NCBI GenBank assembly: GCA_964418645.1
Contig: CAYQME010000026.1
Coordinates: forward strand, 1 to 34,415
Origin: JAADHG01 sp964418645
GTDB lineage: Bacteria > Bacteroidota > Bacteroidia > Flavobacteriales > Flavobacteriaceae
Direction of reading: 5' to 3'
Length of the DNA: 34,415 nucleotides
The translations under genes and the position numbers were made by a program. Positions 27,293 to 34,415 of the stretch are shown piece after piece (the stretch's first letter is position 1; each line of letters opens with the position of its first letter). The notes under the pieces are model-generated. The model worked only from the letters and a program-made list of their open reading frames with translations, was not told where the DNA came from and did no database searches.

Positions 27293-27338
27293 TGTCACTT
27301 CGAGTGATTTCGAAACATCGAAATTGTATCGAGAAGTC
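27293..27338 (+). repeat. Imperfect palindromic intergenic element
   Basis: Between the VOC and permease genes, ATTTCGA (27307-27313) and TCGAAAT (27318-27324) form a perfect 7-bp stem with a 4-base loop. It is enclosed by ACTTC / GAAGT and two direct copies of TCGAG. Beginning with TGTCACTT, it resembles the short dispersed intergenic palindromes found in flavobacterial genomes. It lies 15 bases before the permease ATG and may modulate expression of the downstream half of the operon. Confidence 0.5.
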
Positions 27339-27352
27339 TAGAACAACAAAAA

Positions 27353-28663
27353 ATGAACCAACAAAAATCTTACCGCTCCTCATTCTTTCTATTAACTATC
27401 TTGTTTTTTCTTTGGGGTTTTATTACTGTTTTGGTAGATTCTTTAATTCCACGCTTGCGTGAGTTATTTACACTTACATACTTTCAAACAGGATTAGTAC
27501 AATTTGCTTTTTTTGGTGCTTATTTTTTACTCTCTATTCCTGCAAGTTATATCCTTTCAAAAATTGGTTATAAAAAAGGAATCATTTTAGGGTTATTAAC
27601 AATGGCAATAGGCTGTTTACTATTTTATCCGGCAGCTTCCTATCGTGTGTTTGGTGTATTTATGTTAGCGTATTTTATTTTAGCAGGTGGAATGACCATC
27701 TTACAAGTAGCTGCCAACCCGTTTGTTGCTGTGTTAGGAAGTGAAGATGGTGCATCAAGCCGATTAAACTTATCACAAGCATTTAATTCACTAGGGACAG
27801 CTATAGCTCCAGCAGTTGGTGCTTTATTTATTTTAAGTGATACTATTAAAACTGACGACGAAATTGCCTCTCTTTCTGAAATTGCAAAAGAAACCTATTT
27901 GGCATCTGAAGCCTCAGCAGTACAAACGCCCTTTTTAGGACTAGCATTATTTATTGGCTTAATAGCGATTATCTTCTTGTTTGCCAAACTCCCAAAAATG
28001 ATGAGTGAAAAATCAATAGGAACTTACGCTGAAGCATTTAAAAATAAAAACTTAATGTTAGGCGTCATAGGGATTTTCTTTTACGTAGGTGCCGAAGTTG
28101 CTATTGGGAGTTATCTGGTAAACTATTTTCTAGATATGAATTTAGTTGAAGTGATTACAAAAAATGGTTTTATGAAATCTATTGCCGAAGGAATTCTAAA
28201 CACTGGAATTACAAATGGTGATAACAAAGCCATTGTTGGTGTATTTGTAACATTTTACTGGTCTGGAGCTATGATAGGTCGTTTTATTGGTTCATATTTA
28301 ACAAGAGTGATGAAACCTGGAAAAGTATTGGGCATTTTTGCTACAATTGCAATAACTCTAATCTTAATTTCTATTAGCACTACTGGATTAGTAAGTATGT
28401 GGAGTATTTTAGCCGTTGGTTTATTCAACTCAATTATGTTCCCAACAATTTTCACACTATCTATTGATGGATTAGGAGAACTTAAACCTAAAGGGTCAGG
28501 ATTATTGTGTACAGCTATTGTTGGTGGTGCTTTAATTCCACCTTTATACGGCTATTTAACAGATGTTATTGGATTTAAAATTGCTTTATTTTTTATTGCT
28601 TTATGTTATGCTTATATATTATATTTCGGATATCGCAATTCTAAAAAACTAGTAATCAAATAA
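27353..28663 (+). CDS. Sugar MFS transporter of the FucP/GluP family
   Basis: A 436-residue proton-coupled sugar symporter with 12 hydrophobic segments. Family signatures: FLWGFITVLVDSLIPRLRELF near the start, with Asp29 at the place of FucP Asp46, and GGMTILQVAANPFVAVLG in helix 4. At the position of FucP Glu135 this protein has Gln (ILQVAANPF). In my reading, the Gln form is typical of the glucose/galactose/mannose branch rather than the fucose branch, which agrees with a mannosidase neighbour. It lies 95 bases after the VOC gene and 39 before the glycosylasparaginase. Substrate is inferred from context, not shown. Confidence 0.93.
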   Translation: MNQQKSYRSSFFLLTILFFLWGFITVLVDSLIPRLRELFTLTYFQTGLVQFAFFGAYFLLSIPASYILSKIGYKKGIILGLLTMAIGCLLFYPAASYRVFGVFMLAYFILAGGMTILQVAANPFVAVLGSEDGASSRLNLSQAFNSLGTAIAPAVGALFILSDTIKTDDEIASLSEIAKETYLASEASAVQTPFLGLALFIGLIAIIFLFAKLPKMMSEKSIGTYAEAFKNKNLMLGVIGIFFYVGAEVAIGSYLVNYFLDMNLVEVITKNGFMKSIAEGILNTGITNGDNKAIVGVFVTFYWSGAMIGRFIGSYLTRVMKPGKVLGIFATIAITLILISISTTGLVSMWSILAVGLFNSIMFPTIFTLSIDGLGELKPKGSGLLCTAIVGGALIPPLYGYLTDVIGFKIALFFIALCYAYILYFGYRNSKKLVIK

Positions 28664-28702
28664 AATCTTTCCTCAATAAAGGAAAAGACAAAAACATAAT
28701 TT

Positions 28703-29707
28703 ATGAAACGTAGAAACTTTATTAAAAATGCCTCATTAACAAGCGTTGGAATTGTTGTTGGAAGTACATTAGCAAGTTGTAAAGAAAATACTTCGGAAGA
28801 AAAAAAGGCAATAACTCCAGCTATAAAAACAACATTCCCTTTAGTTATTGGCACCTGGAATGTTAAAAGAGCTACAGCTACAGCAAGCGAAGCTCTAGAA
28901 CAAGGCGCCATTGCTTTAGATGGTATTGAACAAGGTTGTAAGATAGAAGAAGCAGACGAAAAAAACCAAACAGTAGGAAAAGGCGGTTTGCCTGATCGTG
29001 ATGGCCATGTAACATTAGATGCTAGTATTATGGATAACCAAGGTAATTGTGGTTCTGTGGTATATATGGAGAATGTAACCCATGCTATTTCGGTAGCACG
29101 GAAAGTCATGGAAAAAACACCTCATGTTATACTTGCAGGAAAAGGCGCCGAACAATTTGCGTATGAACAAGGGTTTCCCAAAGAAAACTTATTAACTGAA
29201 GCTTCAAAAAAAGCTTGGGAAGCATGGACTGTAAAAAGTGAGTACAAACCCATTATTAATATTGAAAATCACGATACGGTTGGCATGTTGGCTATTGATA
29301 AAAACGGCGATATTTCAGGAGGATGCACTACTAGTGGTCTTGGATTTAAAATGGCTGGTCGTGTTGGCGACTCACCCATTATAGGTTCTGGATTGTTTGT
29401 AGATAACGAAGTTGGTGCAGCGGTAGCTACTGGATTAGGCGAAGAAGTTATAAAAACGGTTGGCAGTTTTTTAATTGTGGAATTGATGCGTCAAGGCAAA
29501 TCTCCTCAAGAAGCCTGCGAAGAAGCCATAAAACGTATTGTAAACAAGCCAAACAGTAACTACAAGAACTTTCAAGTTGGCTATATTGCTGCTAACAAAC
29601 AAGGAGAAACCGGTTATTATGCTATTCATAAAGGGTTCAGTATGACTAAATATCAAGATGGTAAGAATACAAACATGCCTTCTGACTATTATATAAAGAA
29701 TAGCTAA
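28703..29707 (+). CDS. N4-(beta-N-acetylglucosaminyl)-L-asparaginase (glycosylasparaginase)
   Basis: Ntn-hydrolase that cleaves the GlcNAc-Asn bond of N-glycopeptides, 334 residues. It is made as one chain and cut autocatalytically before the nucleophile; here that is D191|T192 in NHDTVGMLAID, matching the family HDT(I/V)GM motif. TWN (51-53) and the C-terminal GCTTSGLGFKMAGRVGDSPI and GAAVATGLGEE substrate-pocket motifs are present. The N-terminus has a twin-arginine-type signal (MKRRNFIKNAS) with a lipobox ending LASC (Cys26), so it is probably exported folded and lipid-anchored. The related enzyme from Elizabethkingia meningoseptica is well characterised. It is the last gene of the GH92-VOC-permease cluster. 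Confidence 0.95.
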   Translation: MKRRNFIKNASLTSVGIVVGSTLASCKENTSEEKKAITPAIKTTFPLVIGTWNVKRATATASEALEQGAIALDGIEQGCKIEEADEKNQTVGKGGLPDRDGHVTLDASIMDNQGNCGSVVYMENVTHAISVARKVMEKTPHVILAGKGAEQFAYEQGFPKENLLTEASKKAWEAWTVKSEYKPIINIENHDTVGMLAIDKNGDISGGCTTSGLGFKMAGRVGDSPIIGSGLFVDNEVGAAVATGLGEEVIKTVGSFLIVELMRQGKSPQEACEEAIKRIVNKPNSNYKNFQVGYIAANKQGETGYYAIHKGFSMTKYQDGKNTNMPSDYYIKNS

Positions 29708-29732
29708 TCATACCTTTATAAATTCATTATGA

Positions 29733-29758
29733 ATAGATTAAATGCGTGTTTAATCTAT
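29733..29758 (+). repeat. Perfect 10-bp inverted repeat after the glycosylasparaginase gene
   Basis: ATAGATTAAA and TTTAATCTAT enclose a 6-base loop, 25 bases after the stop codon. It is placed like a terminator but lacks a T-run on either strand, so it may instead be an mRNA 3'-end stabiliser. Confidence 0.5.
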
Positions 29759-29766
29759 AAAGAACA

Positions 29767-29790
29767 TACTCGATCCTTGCGAAAATGACA
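29767..29790 (-). repeat. Possible fragment of a dispersed flavobacterial intergenic repeat
   Basis: Read on the minus strand this begins TGTCATTTTCGCAAGGATCG, similar in style (TGTCA-TT-CG) to the element at 27293 and to short repeats that I associate with flavobacterial intergenic DNA. Only a fragment is present and the resemblance is a judgement by eye. Confidence 0.3.
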
Positions 29791-29848
29791 ATGAATGTGT
29801 ATTTCGTCGATATTCTATACAGTATTCTTCAAATAAACTAGATTTCTT

Positions 29849-29905
29849 TGCATTTTATCAAATTTTTAAATGCACTACTACTATGGTGTTCTTTCTTTGT
29901 AGTAG
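29849..29905 (+). promoter_or_regulatory. Two adjoining hairpins upstream of a small secreted protein gene
   Basis: TGCATTT (29849-29855) pairs with AAATGCA (29868-29874), and the very next base begins CTACTAC (29875-29881), which pairs with GTAGTAG (29899-29905). The second stem ends 15 bases before the ATG at 29921. They may form a structured 5' leader. No TAnnTTTG promoter is obvious close by. Confidence 0.4.
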
Positions 29906-29920
29906 AAACAAACCCAAGTC

Positions 29921-30172
29921 ATGAACAAAATAATAACAGTAATAGCATTTTTAATCGTTCCCTTTTTTGCAACTGCGCAAAACGATTCTGAAATTGTAAA
30001 GACTGATGTTATTATTAAAACTGAGGTTGTTATTAAAAAGATTGATCCTATTAGCATTAATCCAAAAACACAAAATTTAGACCTTAACTATAAAAAGAGT
30101 AACGATATTATTAGTGTTAAGGCATATATAAAGAGTTTGCAGTTAAAGCGTAAAGCTACTGTAATGAGTTAA
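29921..30172 (+). CDS. Small secreted protein, unknown function
   Basis: An 83-residue protein with a clear signal peptide (MNKIITVIAFLIVPFFATAQ), leaving about 63 residues. The mature part has a short repeated pattern (VKTDVIIKTEVVIKK), then ISINPKTQNLDLNYKKSND and a basic end around AYIKSLQLKRKA. No Cys and no family I recognise. It stands alone: 213 bases after the glycosylasparaginase, a strong terminator just behind it, then polA. The signal peptide, codon use like its neighbours and dedicated terminator support a real gene. Confidence 0.72.
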   Translation: MNKIITVIAFLIVPFFATAQNDSEIVKTDVIIKTEVVIKKIDPISINPKTQNLDLNYKKSNDIISVKAYIKSLQLKRKATVMS

Positions 30173-30199
30173 TTAATTCAACAAAATAGTGAATAGCTT

Positions 30200-30228
30200 A
30201 AAAAGCCACACCATGTGTGGCTTTTTTT
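30200..30228 (+). terminator. Intrinsic terminator
   Basis: An 11-bp stem AAAAAGCCACA / TGTGGCTTTTT with loop CCATG, followed by further T residues, 28 bases after the small secreted protein gene. The A-run on the left gives it some activity on the other strand too. Confidence 0.85.
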
Positions 30229-30293
30229 GTTTTTAATCAATCTCCTTTTTAAAGGCAAAATTTGTAGTTTTATAGTCTTCAATAAAACATTAC

Positions 30294-33152
30294 ATGTTAG
30301 AACAAAAACGCCTTTTCTTAGTTGATGCTTACGCTTTAATATTCCGTGGGTATTATGCCTTTATTAAAAACCCGAGAATCAACTCCAAAGGCACAGATAC
30401 TTCAGCAATAATGGGATTTATGAATTCACTTTTAGATGTCATTAAAAGAGAACGCCCAGACCATTTAGCGGTTTGTTTTGACAAAGGTGGAAGTATTGCA
30501 CGTAAAGAAGCATTTCCAGAATACAAAGCTAATCGTGATGCAACACCCGAAGCCATTAAAATTGCTGTCCCTTATATCTATGAGATTTTAAAAGCCATGC
30601 ATATTCCTATAATGGTAAAAGAAGGTTTTGAAGCTGATGACGTTATTGGTACACTCGCAAAACAAGCCGAAAAGCAAGGTTACAAAACTTTTATGGTAAC
30701 TCCCGATAAGGATTTTGCACAATTGGTTAGCGACAATATTTTTATGTATAGACCTATGTTTGGAGGTGGTTATGAAACTTGGGGAATACCCGAAGTACAG
30801 AAAAAGTTTGAAGTAGAGCGCCCAGAACAAGTTATTGATTTTTTGGGTATGATGGGAGATTCGTCCGATAATATTCCTGGGCTTCCAGGTGTTGGTGAGA
30901 AAACCGCCAAAAAATTTCTTGCTGCTTATGGCAGTATGGAAGGTTTGCTTGAAAATACTCATGAACTCAAAGGAAAAATGAAAGAAAAAGTAGAAGCAGC
31001 TAAAGATTTAGGCTTACTTTCAAAACAATTGGCAACGATTATGTTGGACGTTCCTATAGAGTTTCATTTTGATGATTTTGAATTGAATACTCCTGATATT
31101 GAAAAAGTAACAGCTATTTTTCAGGAACTAGAGTTCAGAAGACTTACCGATAATTTAGTAAAAACATTTGCAGTTAATACCTCTAACGAAGCGATAAAAG
31201 TAGAAGAGGATTCAAAAGAAACCGAAAAAAACACATCTTCAAAACCAACTTCTGCTGGGTCAGGACAATTTTCTTTATTTGGTGCTTCGACTTCCCTCAG
31301 CAACCAAAATACAGAAGAAGCACTTTCAGAATACACTAGAAAAACCATAGCAACTAAATCACACTTTTACCAAAGTGTTACTCCTGGTTTATCTATGAAA
31401 CTCTTTCTTGATAAAATAATGCAACAAACATTGGTATGTTTTGATACAGAAACTACAGGATTAAATCCTATTATTGCACAATTGGTTGGTATTGCTTTTT
31501 CTTGGGATATAGGTAAAGGATTTTACCTGCCTTTCCCAGAAGATAAAAATGAAGCTCAAAAACTCATGGAGCAATTGCGTCCGTTTTTTGAAAGTAAAAC
31601 GATTGAAAAAATAGGACAAAATTTAAAATACGATATCAAGGTTTTAGCTAAGTATAATATTGAAGTTAAAGGGAAACTCTTTGATACTATGATTGCGCAT
31701 TACCTTATTAATCCAGATATGCGACATAATATGGATGTATTGGCGGAAACCTATTTGAATTACACACCAGTTTCCATAACCGAACTCATTGGTAAAAAAG
31801 GAAAAAATCAGTTATCAATGCGAGATGTCCCACTTGAACAACAAACCGAATACGCTGTTGAAGATGCCGATATTACACTTCAACTAGCAGCACACTTTCA
31901 AGGAGAACTCACTGAAGCCAATACCAAAAAGTTATTTGACGACCTTGAAATTCCGTTAGTAAAAGTCCTAGCTTCTATGGAATTGGAAGGTATTAACTTA
32001 GACTCAAGTTTTTTAAATTCACTTTCAGAAGATTTAAATGCTAATATACAAACATTAGAATCTAAAATATATGATACTGCAGGCGAAGCATTCAACATTG
32101 CATCACCAAAACAAATGGGAATCATTCTCTTTGAAAAATTAAAATTAGTCGATAAACCTAAAAAAACAAAAACAGGACAATACGCCACTTCAGAAGATAT
32201 TCTTTCATATTTAGCTAAAGACCATGCCATTATTAGACACATTTTGGAGTATCGCGGCTTAGCAAAATTAAAGAGCACTTATGTAGATGCACTGCCAAAT
32301 CAAGTTTTAGAACAAACAGGACGTGTACACACTGACTATATGCAAACCGTTGCTGCTACAGGGCGTTTAAGTAGTAACAATCCTAATTTACAAAACATTC
32401 CTATTCGCACTGAGCGTGGGCGTCAAGTACGAAAAGCTTTTATTCCGCGTAACAATCATTATATTTTATTAGCTGCCGATTATTCGCAAATAGAACTCCG
32501 TGTTATTGCGGCTTTAAGCGAAGAAGATAATATGATTACTGCTTTTAAAAATGGCGAAGACATTCACGCATCAACTGCTGCAAAAGTGTTTAATGTTCCT
32601 ATTAATGAGGTAACTAGAGAGCAACGGGGCAATGCAAAAACAGTTAATTTTGGGATAATTTATGGGGTTTCTGCTTTTGGTTTAAGCAATCAAACCGATT
32701 TATCACGAAGTGAATCTAAAGAATTAATCGAAACCTATTACCAAACCTATCCAAAACTTAGAAATTATATAAGCGAGCAAATAGATTTTGCCAGAGATCA
32801 TGGGTATGTACAAACCGTTTTAGGAAGACGCCGTTATTTAAAAGATATCAATTCCCGCAATGCAGTTGTACGTGGTGCTGCCGAGCGTAATGCTGTTAAT
32901 GCACCAATACAAGGAAGTGCAGCCGATATTATTAAAATTGCAATGATAAATATTCATAAAAAAATAGTATCTGGCGATTTTAAATCTAAAATGCTGTTAC
33001 AAGTACATGACGAATTGGTGTTTGATGTCTATAAACCAGAATTAGAAACTATAAAAGCACTAGTTAAAAAAGAAATGGAAGCCGCTTATAATTTATCTGT
33101 CCCTTTGGTTGTCGATTTAGACACGGGCAACAATTGGTTAGAAGCGCATTAA
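30294..33152 (+). CDS. polA: DNA polymerase I
   Basis: Repair and lagging-strand polymerase with three active domains, 952 residues. The 5' nuclease domain (about 1-290) has GFEADDVIGTLA, TPDKDFAQLV and GDSSDNIPGLPGVGEKTA. A variable linker (about 300-350) follows. The 3'-5' exonuclease domain has all motifs: FDTETTGLNP (about 384), GQNLKYDIKV, YAVEDADITL, so proofreading should be intact. The polymerase domain has motif A DYSQIELR (about 729), motif B RGNAKTVNFGIIYGVS and motif C HDELVFDV (about 905). Length is normal. It lies 65 bases behind a terminator and 45 bases before the recombinase gene. Confidence 0.98.
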   Translation: MLEQKRLFLVDAYALIFRGYYAFIKNPRINSKGTDTSAIMGFMNSLLDVIKRERPDHLAVCFDKGGSIARKEAFPEYKANRDATPEAIKIAVPYIYEILKAMHIPIMVKEGFEADDVIGTLAKQAEKQGYKTFMVTPDKDFAQLVSDNIFMYRPMFGGGYETWGIPEVQKKFEVERPEQVIDFLGMMGDSSDNIPGLPGVGEKTAKKFLAAYGSMEGLLENTHELKGKMKEKVEAAKDLGLLSKQLATIMLDVPIEFHFDDFELNTPDIEKVTAIFQELEFRRLTDNLVKTFAVNTSNEAIKVEEDSKETEKNTSSKPTSAGSGQFSLFGASTSLSNQNTEEALSEYTRKTIATKSHFYQSVTPGLSMKLFLDKIMQQTLVCFDTETTGLNPIIAQLVGIAFSWDIGKGFYLPFPEDKNEAQKLMEQLRPFFESKTIEKIGQNLKYDIKVLAKYNIEVKGKLFDTMIAHYLINPDMRHNMDVLAETYLNYTPVSITELIGKKGKNQLSMRDVPLEQQTEYAVEDADITLQLAAHFQGELTEANTKKLFDDLEIPLVKVLASMELEGINLDSSFLNSLSEDLNANIQTLESKIYDTAGEAFNIASPKQMGIILFEKLKLVDKPKKTKTGQYATSEDILSYLAKDHAIIRHILEYRGLAKLKSTYVDALPNQVLEQTGRVHTDYMQTVAATGRLSSNNPNLQNIPIRTERGRQVRKAFIPRNNHYILLAADYSQIELRVIAALSEEDNMITAFKNGEDIHASTAAKVFNVPINEVTREQRGNAKTVNFGIIYGVSAFGLSNQTDLSRSESKELIETYYQTYPKLRNYISEQIDFARDHGYVQTVLGRRRYLKDINSRNAVVRGAAERNAVNAPIQGSAADIIKIAMINIHKKIVSGDFKSKMLLQVHDELVFDVYKPELETIKALVKKEMEAAYNLSVPLVVDLDTGNNWLEAH

Positions 33153-33158
33153 TTTTTT

Positions 33159-33180
33159 AATACAAATTTTTGTATTTTTA
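33159..33180 (+). terminator. Weak AT-only hairpin after polA, possible terminator
   Basis: AATACAAA pairs with TTTGTATT across two bases and is followed by T-rich sequence, 6 bases after the polA stop and 18 before the recombinase ATG. The stem is almost all A-T, so termination would be leaky. Confidence 0.3.
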
Positions 33181-33197
33181 TAGTTTATGCTCTAAAA

Positions 33198-34382
33198 ATG
33201 AAGGAATTACCAATTGTAACTTTAAAACGTGTTCGTCATAGAAACGAAAATCAAATTTGTCTTGAATTTGATTACAATGAGGATTTAATCTTAATTGCCA
33301 AAACCTCTTTATGTGCAACATGGAGTATGACCTTAAAATGTTGGTATATTAAAAATAATCCAAAAAATTTAAAGCTTATTTTTTCTGTGTTTAAAGGAAA
33401 CGCTTTTATAGATAGTTCGGCGTTATTTAAAAAAGAAGACAAACCTAAAGTAATTATCCGGAAAGGAAAAAGAGATTTAACTCCTGAAAACAAGCAGTTA
33501 TTAAACGCTTACTATACGTACTTAAAAGGAAAACGATATAGTAAAAGCACTATAAATATTTATACTTTTTTTATTGCGGATTTAATAGCTTATTATAATA
33601 CTATAAAAATTGAATCTCTAGATAACAGAGCTGTTGAACAATTTGTAGAAAATGTTTTTATAAAAAGACACTATTCTATAAGTACTCATAGGCAGTTTGT
33701 AAGTGCTGTAAAATTGTTTGCAAAATTTTATCCTAAATGTAAAATTGATGAATTACAACTGCAGCGTCCAAAAAAATCTCGAAAATTACCAACTGTGCTT
33801 TCTCAAGAAGAAGTTATTGATGTTATTCGTAGATCTCAAAATTTAAAACACAGAGCCATTATTGCCTTGATATATTCTTGTGGTTTGCGCATAAGCGAAT
33901 TACTTAATCTTAAGCTCAATGATATAAATATTGACAGGAGGCAGTTAATTGTTAAAAGTGGTAAAGGTCGTAAAGACAGGTATGTTGTTCTGGCAGAAAG
34001 TTATTTACCACTGCTTCAAAATTACTTTTTAACCTATAAACCAACCACATTTTTTGTTGAAGGTTCAATAGGGAAACCGTATTCGGCTAGTAGTGTTAGA
34101 AAGTTTTTACATCGATATTGTAAAATGGCAAAAATTAATAAAACGGTAACACCGCATACCTTACGCCATAGTTATGCAACTCATTTACTAGAACAAGGTG
34201 TTGATTTAAGATATATACAAGAGTTACTTGGACACGCCAAGCCTGAAACCACTATGATTTACACACATGTTGCACGAAAAGATCTATTAGATATTCGCAG
34301 CCCATTAGATACGGCATTGGCATCTTTAAGAGAAACCCAAAAAGGGGAACAAAAACTCCTATTATCCCATAATATTAACTGA
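33198..34382 (+). CDS. Tyrosine recombinase/integrase (XerC/D-like catalytic domain, extra N-terminal domain)
   Basis: A 394-residue tyrosine recombinase. Catalytic residues are complete: R231 (GLRISELL), K256 (SGKGRKDR), H320 and R323 (HTLRHSYATHLL), H346 (LLGHAKPETT) and nucleophile Y355 (TTMIYTHV). A SAM-like core-binding domain spans about 95-185. It is preceded by a further 90-residue domain with the pattern FDYNEDLILIAK...TWSMTLKCWYI, seen in many Bacteroidota recombinases and absent from XerC/XerD. The K256-H320 spacing (64) is like XerD (72) and lacks the insertion of integron integrases (IntI1, 106). The ATG at 33198 is used; an ATG at 33186 stops after two codons. No phage or transposon genes are visible on its left, so any mobile cargo would lie beyond the right edge. 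Confidence 0.93.
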   Translation: MKELPIVTLKRVRHRNENQICLEFDYNEDLILIAKTSLCATWSMTLKCWYIKNNPKNLKLIFSVFKGNAFIDSSALFKKEDKPKVIIRKGKRDLTPENKQLLNAYYTYLKGKRYSKSTINIYTFFIADLIAYYNTIKIESLDNRAVEQFVENVFIKRHYSISTHRQFVSAVKLFAKFYPKCKIDELQLQRPKKSRKLPTVLSQEEVIDVIRRSQNLKHRAIIALIYSCGLRISELLNLKLNDINIDRRQLIVKSGKGRKDRYVVLAESYLPLLQNYFLTYKPTTFFVEGSIGKPYSASSVRKFLHRYCKMAKINKTVTPHTLRHSYATHLLEQGVDLRYIQELLGHAKPETTMIYTHVARKDLLDIRSPLDTALASLRETQKGEQKLLLSHNIN

Positions 34383-34415
34383 TAATGAGTATATTTATTC
34401 CTCATATAACAAGTT
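34382..34415 (+). other. Stem-loop and possible start of a recombination site or repeat at the window edge
   Basis: Right after the recombinase stop, ATGAG and CTCAT form a 5-bp stem (plus AT/AT past a bulged A) around an 11-base loop, followed by ATAACAAGTT at the edge. This could be a terminator-like hairpin, or the left end of a site recognised by the recombinase. Too little sequence is present to tell. Confidence 0.25.

Noticed and set aside
33198..34382. Classical integron integrase (IntI)
   Set aside because: Spacing between the catalytic Lys and the HxxR motif is 64 residues, as in XerD-type enzymes; the IntI-specific insertion is missing.
1..34415. CRISPR array, rRNA genes, insertion sequences or anti-phage defence genes
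   Set aside because: No regularly spaced repeats, rRNA sequence, transposase or recognisable defence proteins are present; the only recombinase is the one at 33198.

Overview
The window reads as chromosomal DNA of a marine-type member of the Flavobacteriaceae (Bacteroidota). It is AT-rich throughout. The respiratory genes form an alternative complex III (Act) cluster followed by a caa3/aa3-type oxidase. There is a protein with a C-terminal type IX secretion (T9SS) sorting signal. Promoters match the Bacteroidota TTG / TAnnTTTG pattern and start codons lack Shine-Dalgarno sequences. Genus cannot be fixed from the sequence.

Region 1 (1-11340, minus strand) is a respiratory operon in the order actA-actB-actC-actD-actE-actF-coxB-coxA; coxA runs off the left edge. 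It encodes a menaquinol-oxidising, cytochrome c-containing complex and its terminal oxidase, probably one physical supercomplex. A small SPOR-domain protein is transcribed divergently from it (11465-11860).

Region 2 (11881-13281) holds a two-gene minus-strand unit for exported proteins: a stand-alone tail-collar-domain protein and a T9SS-sorted protein. Hairpin terminators lie on both sides.

Region 3 (13309-18170, minus strand) is the housekeeping rimP-nusA-infB operon, with a good promoter and a hairpin leader. It is preceded by a tRNA-Gln(TTG) gene with its own promoter and terminator.

Region 4 (18268-23845) has a large DUF2723 membrane protein translationally coupled to a NodB-type polysaccharide deacetylase (plus strand), then a cysteine-free thioredoxin-fold protein and a membrane-anchored metallophosphoesterase (minus strand).

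Region 5 (23957-29707, plus strand) is a four-gene cluster: GH92 alpha-mannosidase lipoprotein, VOC protein, FucP/GluP-type sugar permease and glycosylasparaginase. Together these would cleave mannose from N-glycans, import it, and split the GlcNAc-Asn linkage. No SusC/SusD pair is visible here.

Region 6 (29708-34415, plus strand) has a hairpin-rich intergenic stretch, a small secreted protein, polA, and a tyrosine recombinase with an extra N-terminal domain. The recombinase ends 33 bases before the window edge. The edge carries a small stem-loop and an AACAAGTT-type end that could be the start of a repeat or recombination site, but too little is visible to decide.

Most of the window is core flavobacterial genome. 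The items most worth a second look are the recombinase at the right edge, the N-glycan cluster, the modified CoxB subunit, and the cysteine-free thioredoxin.
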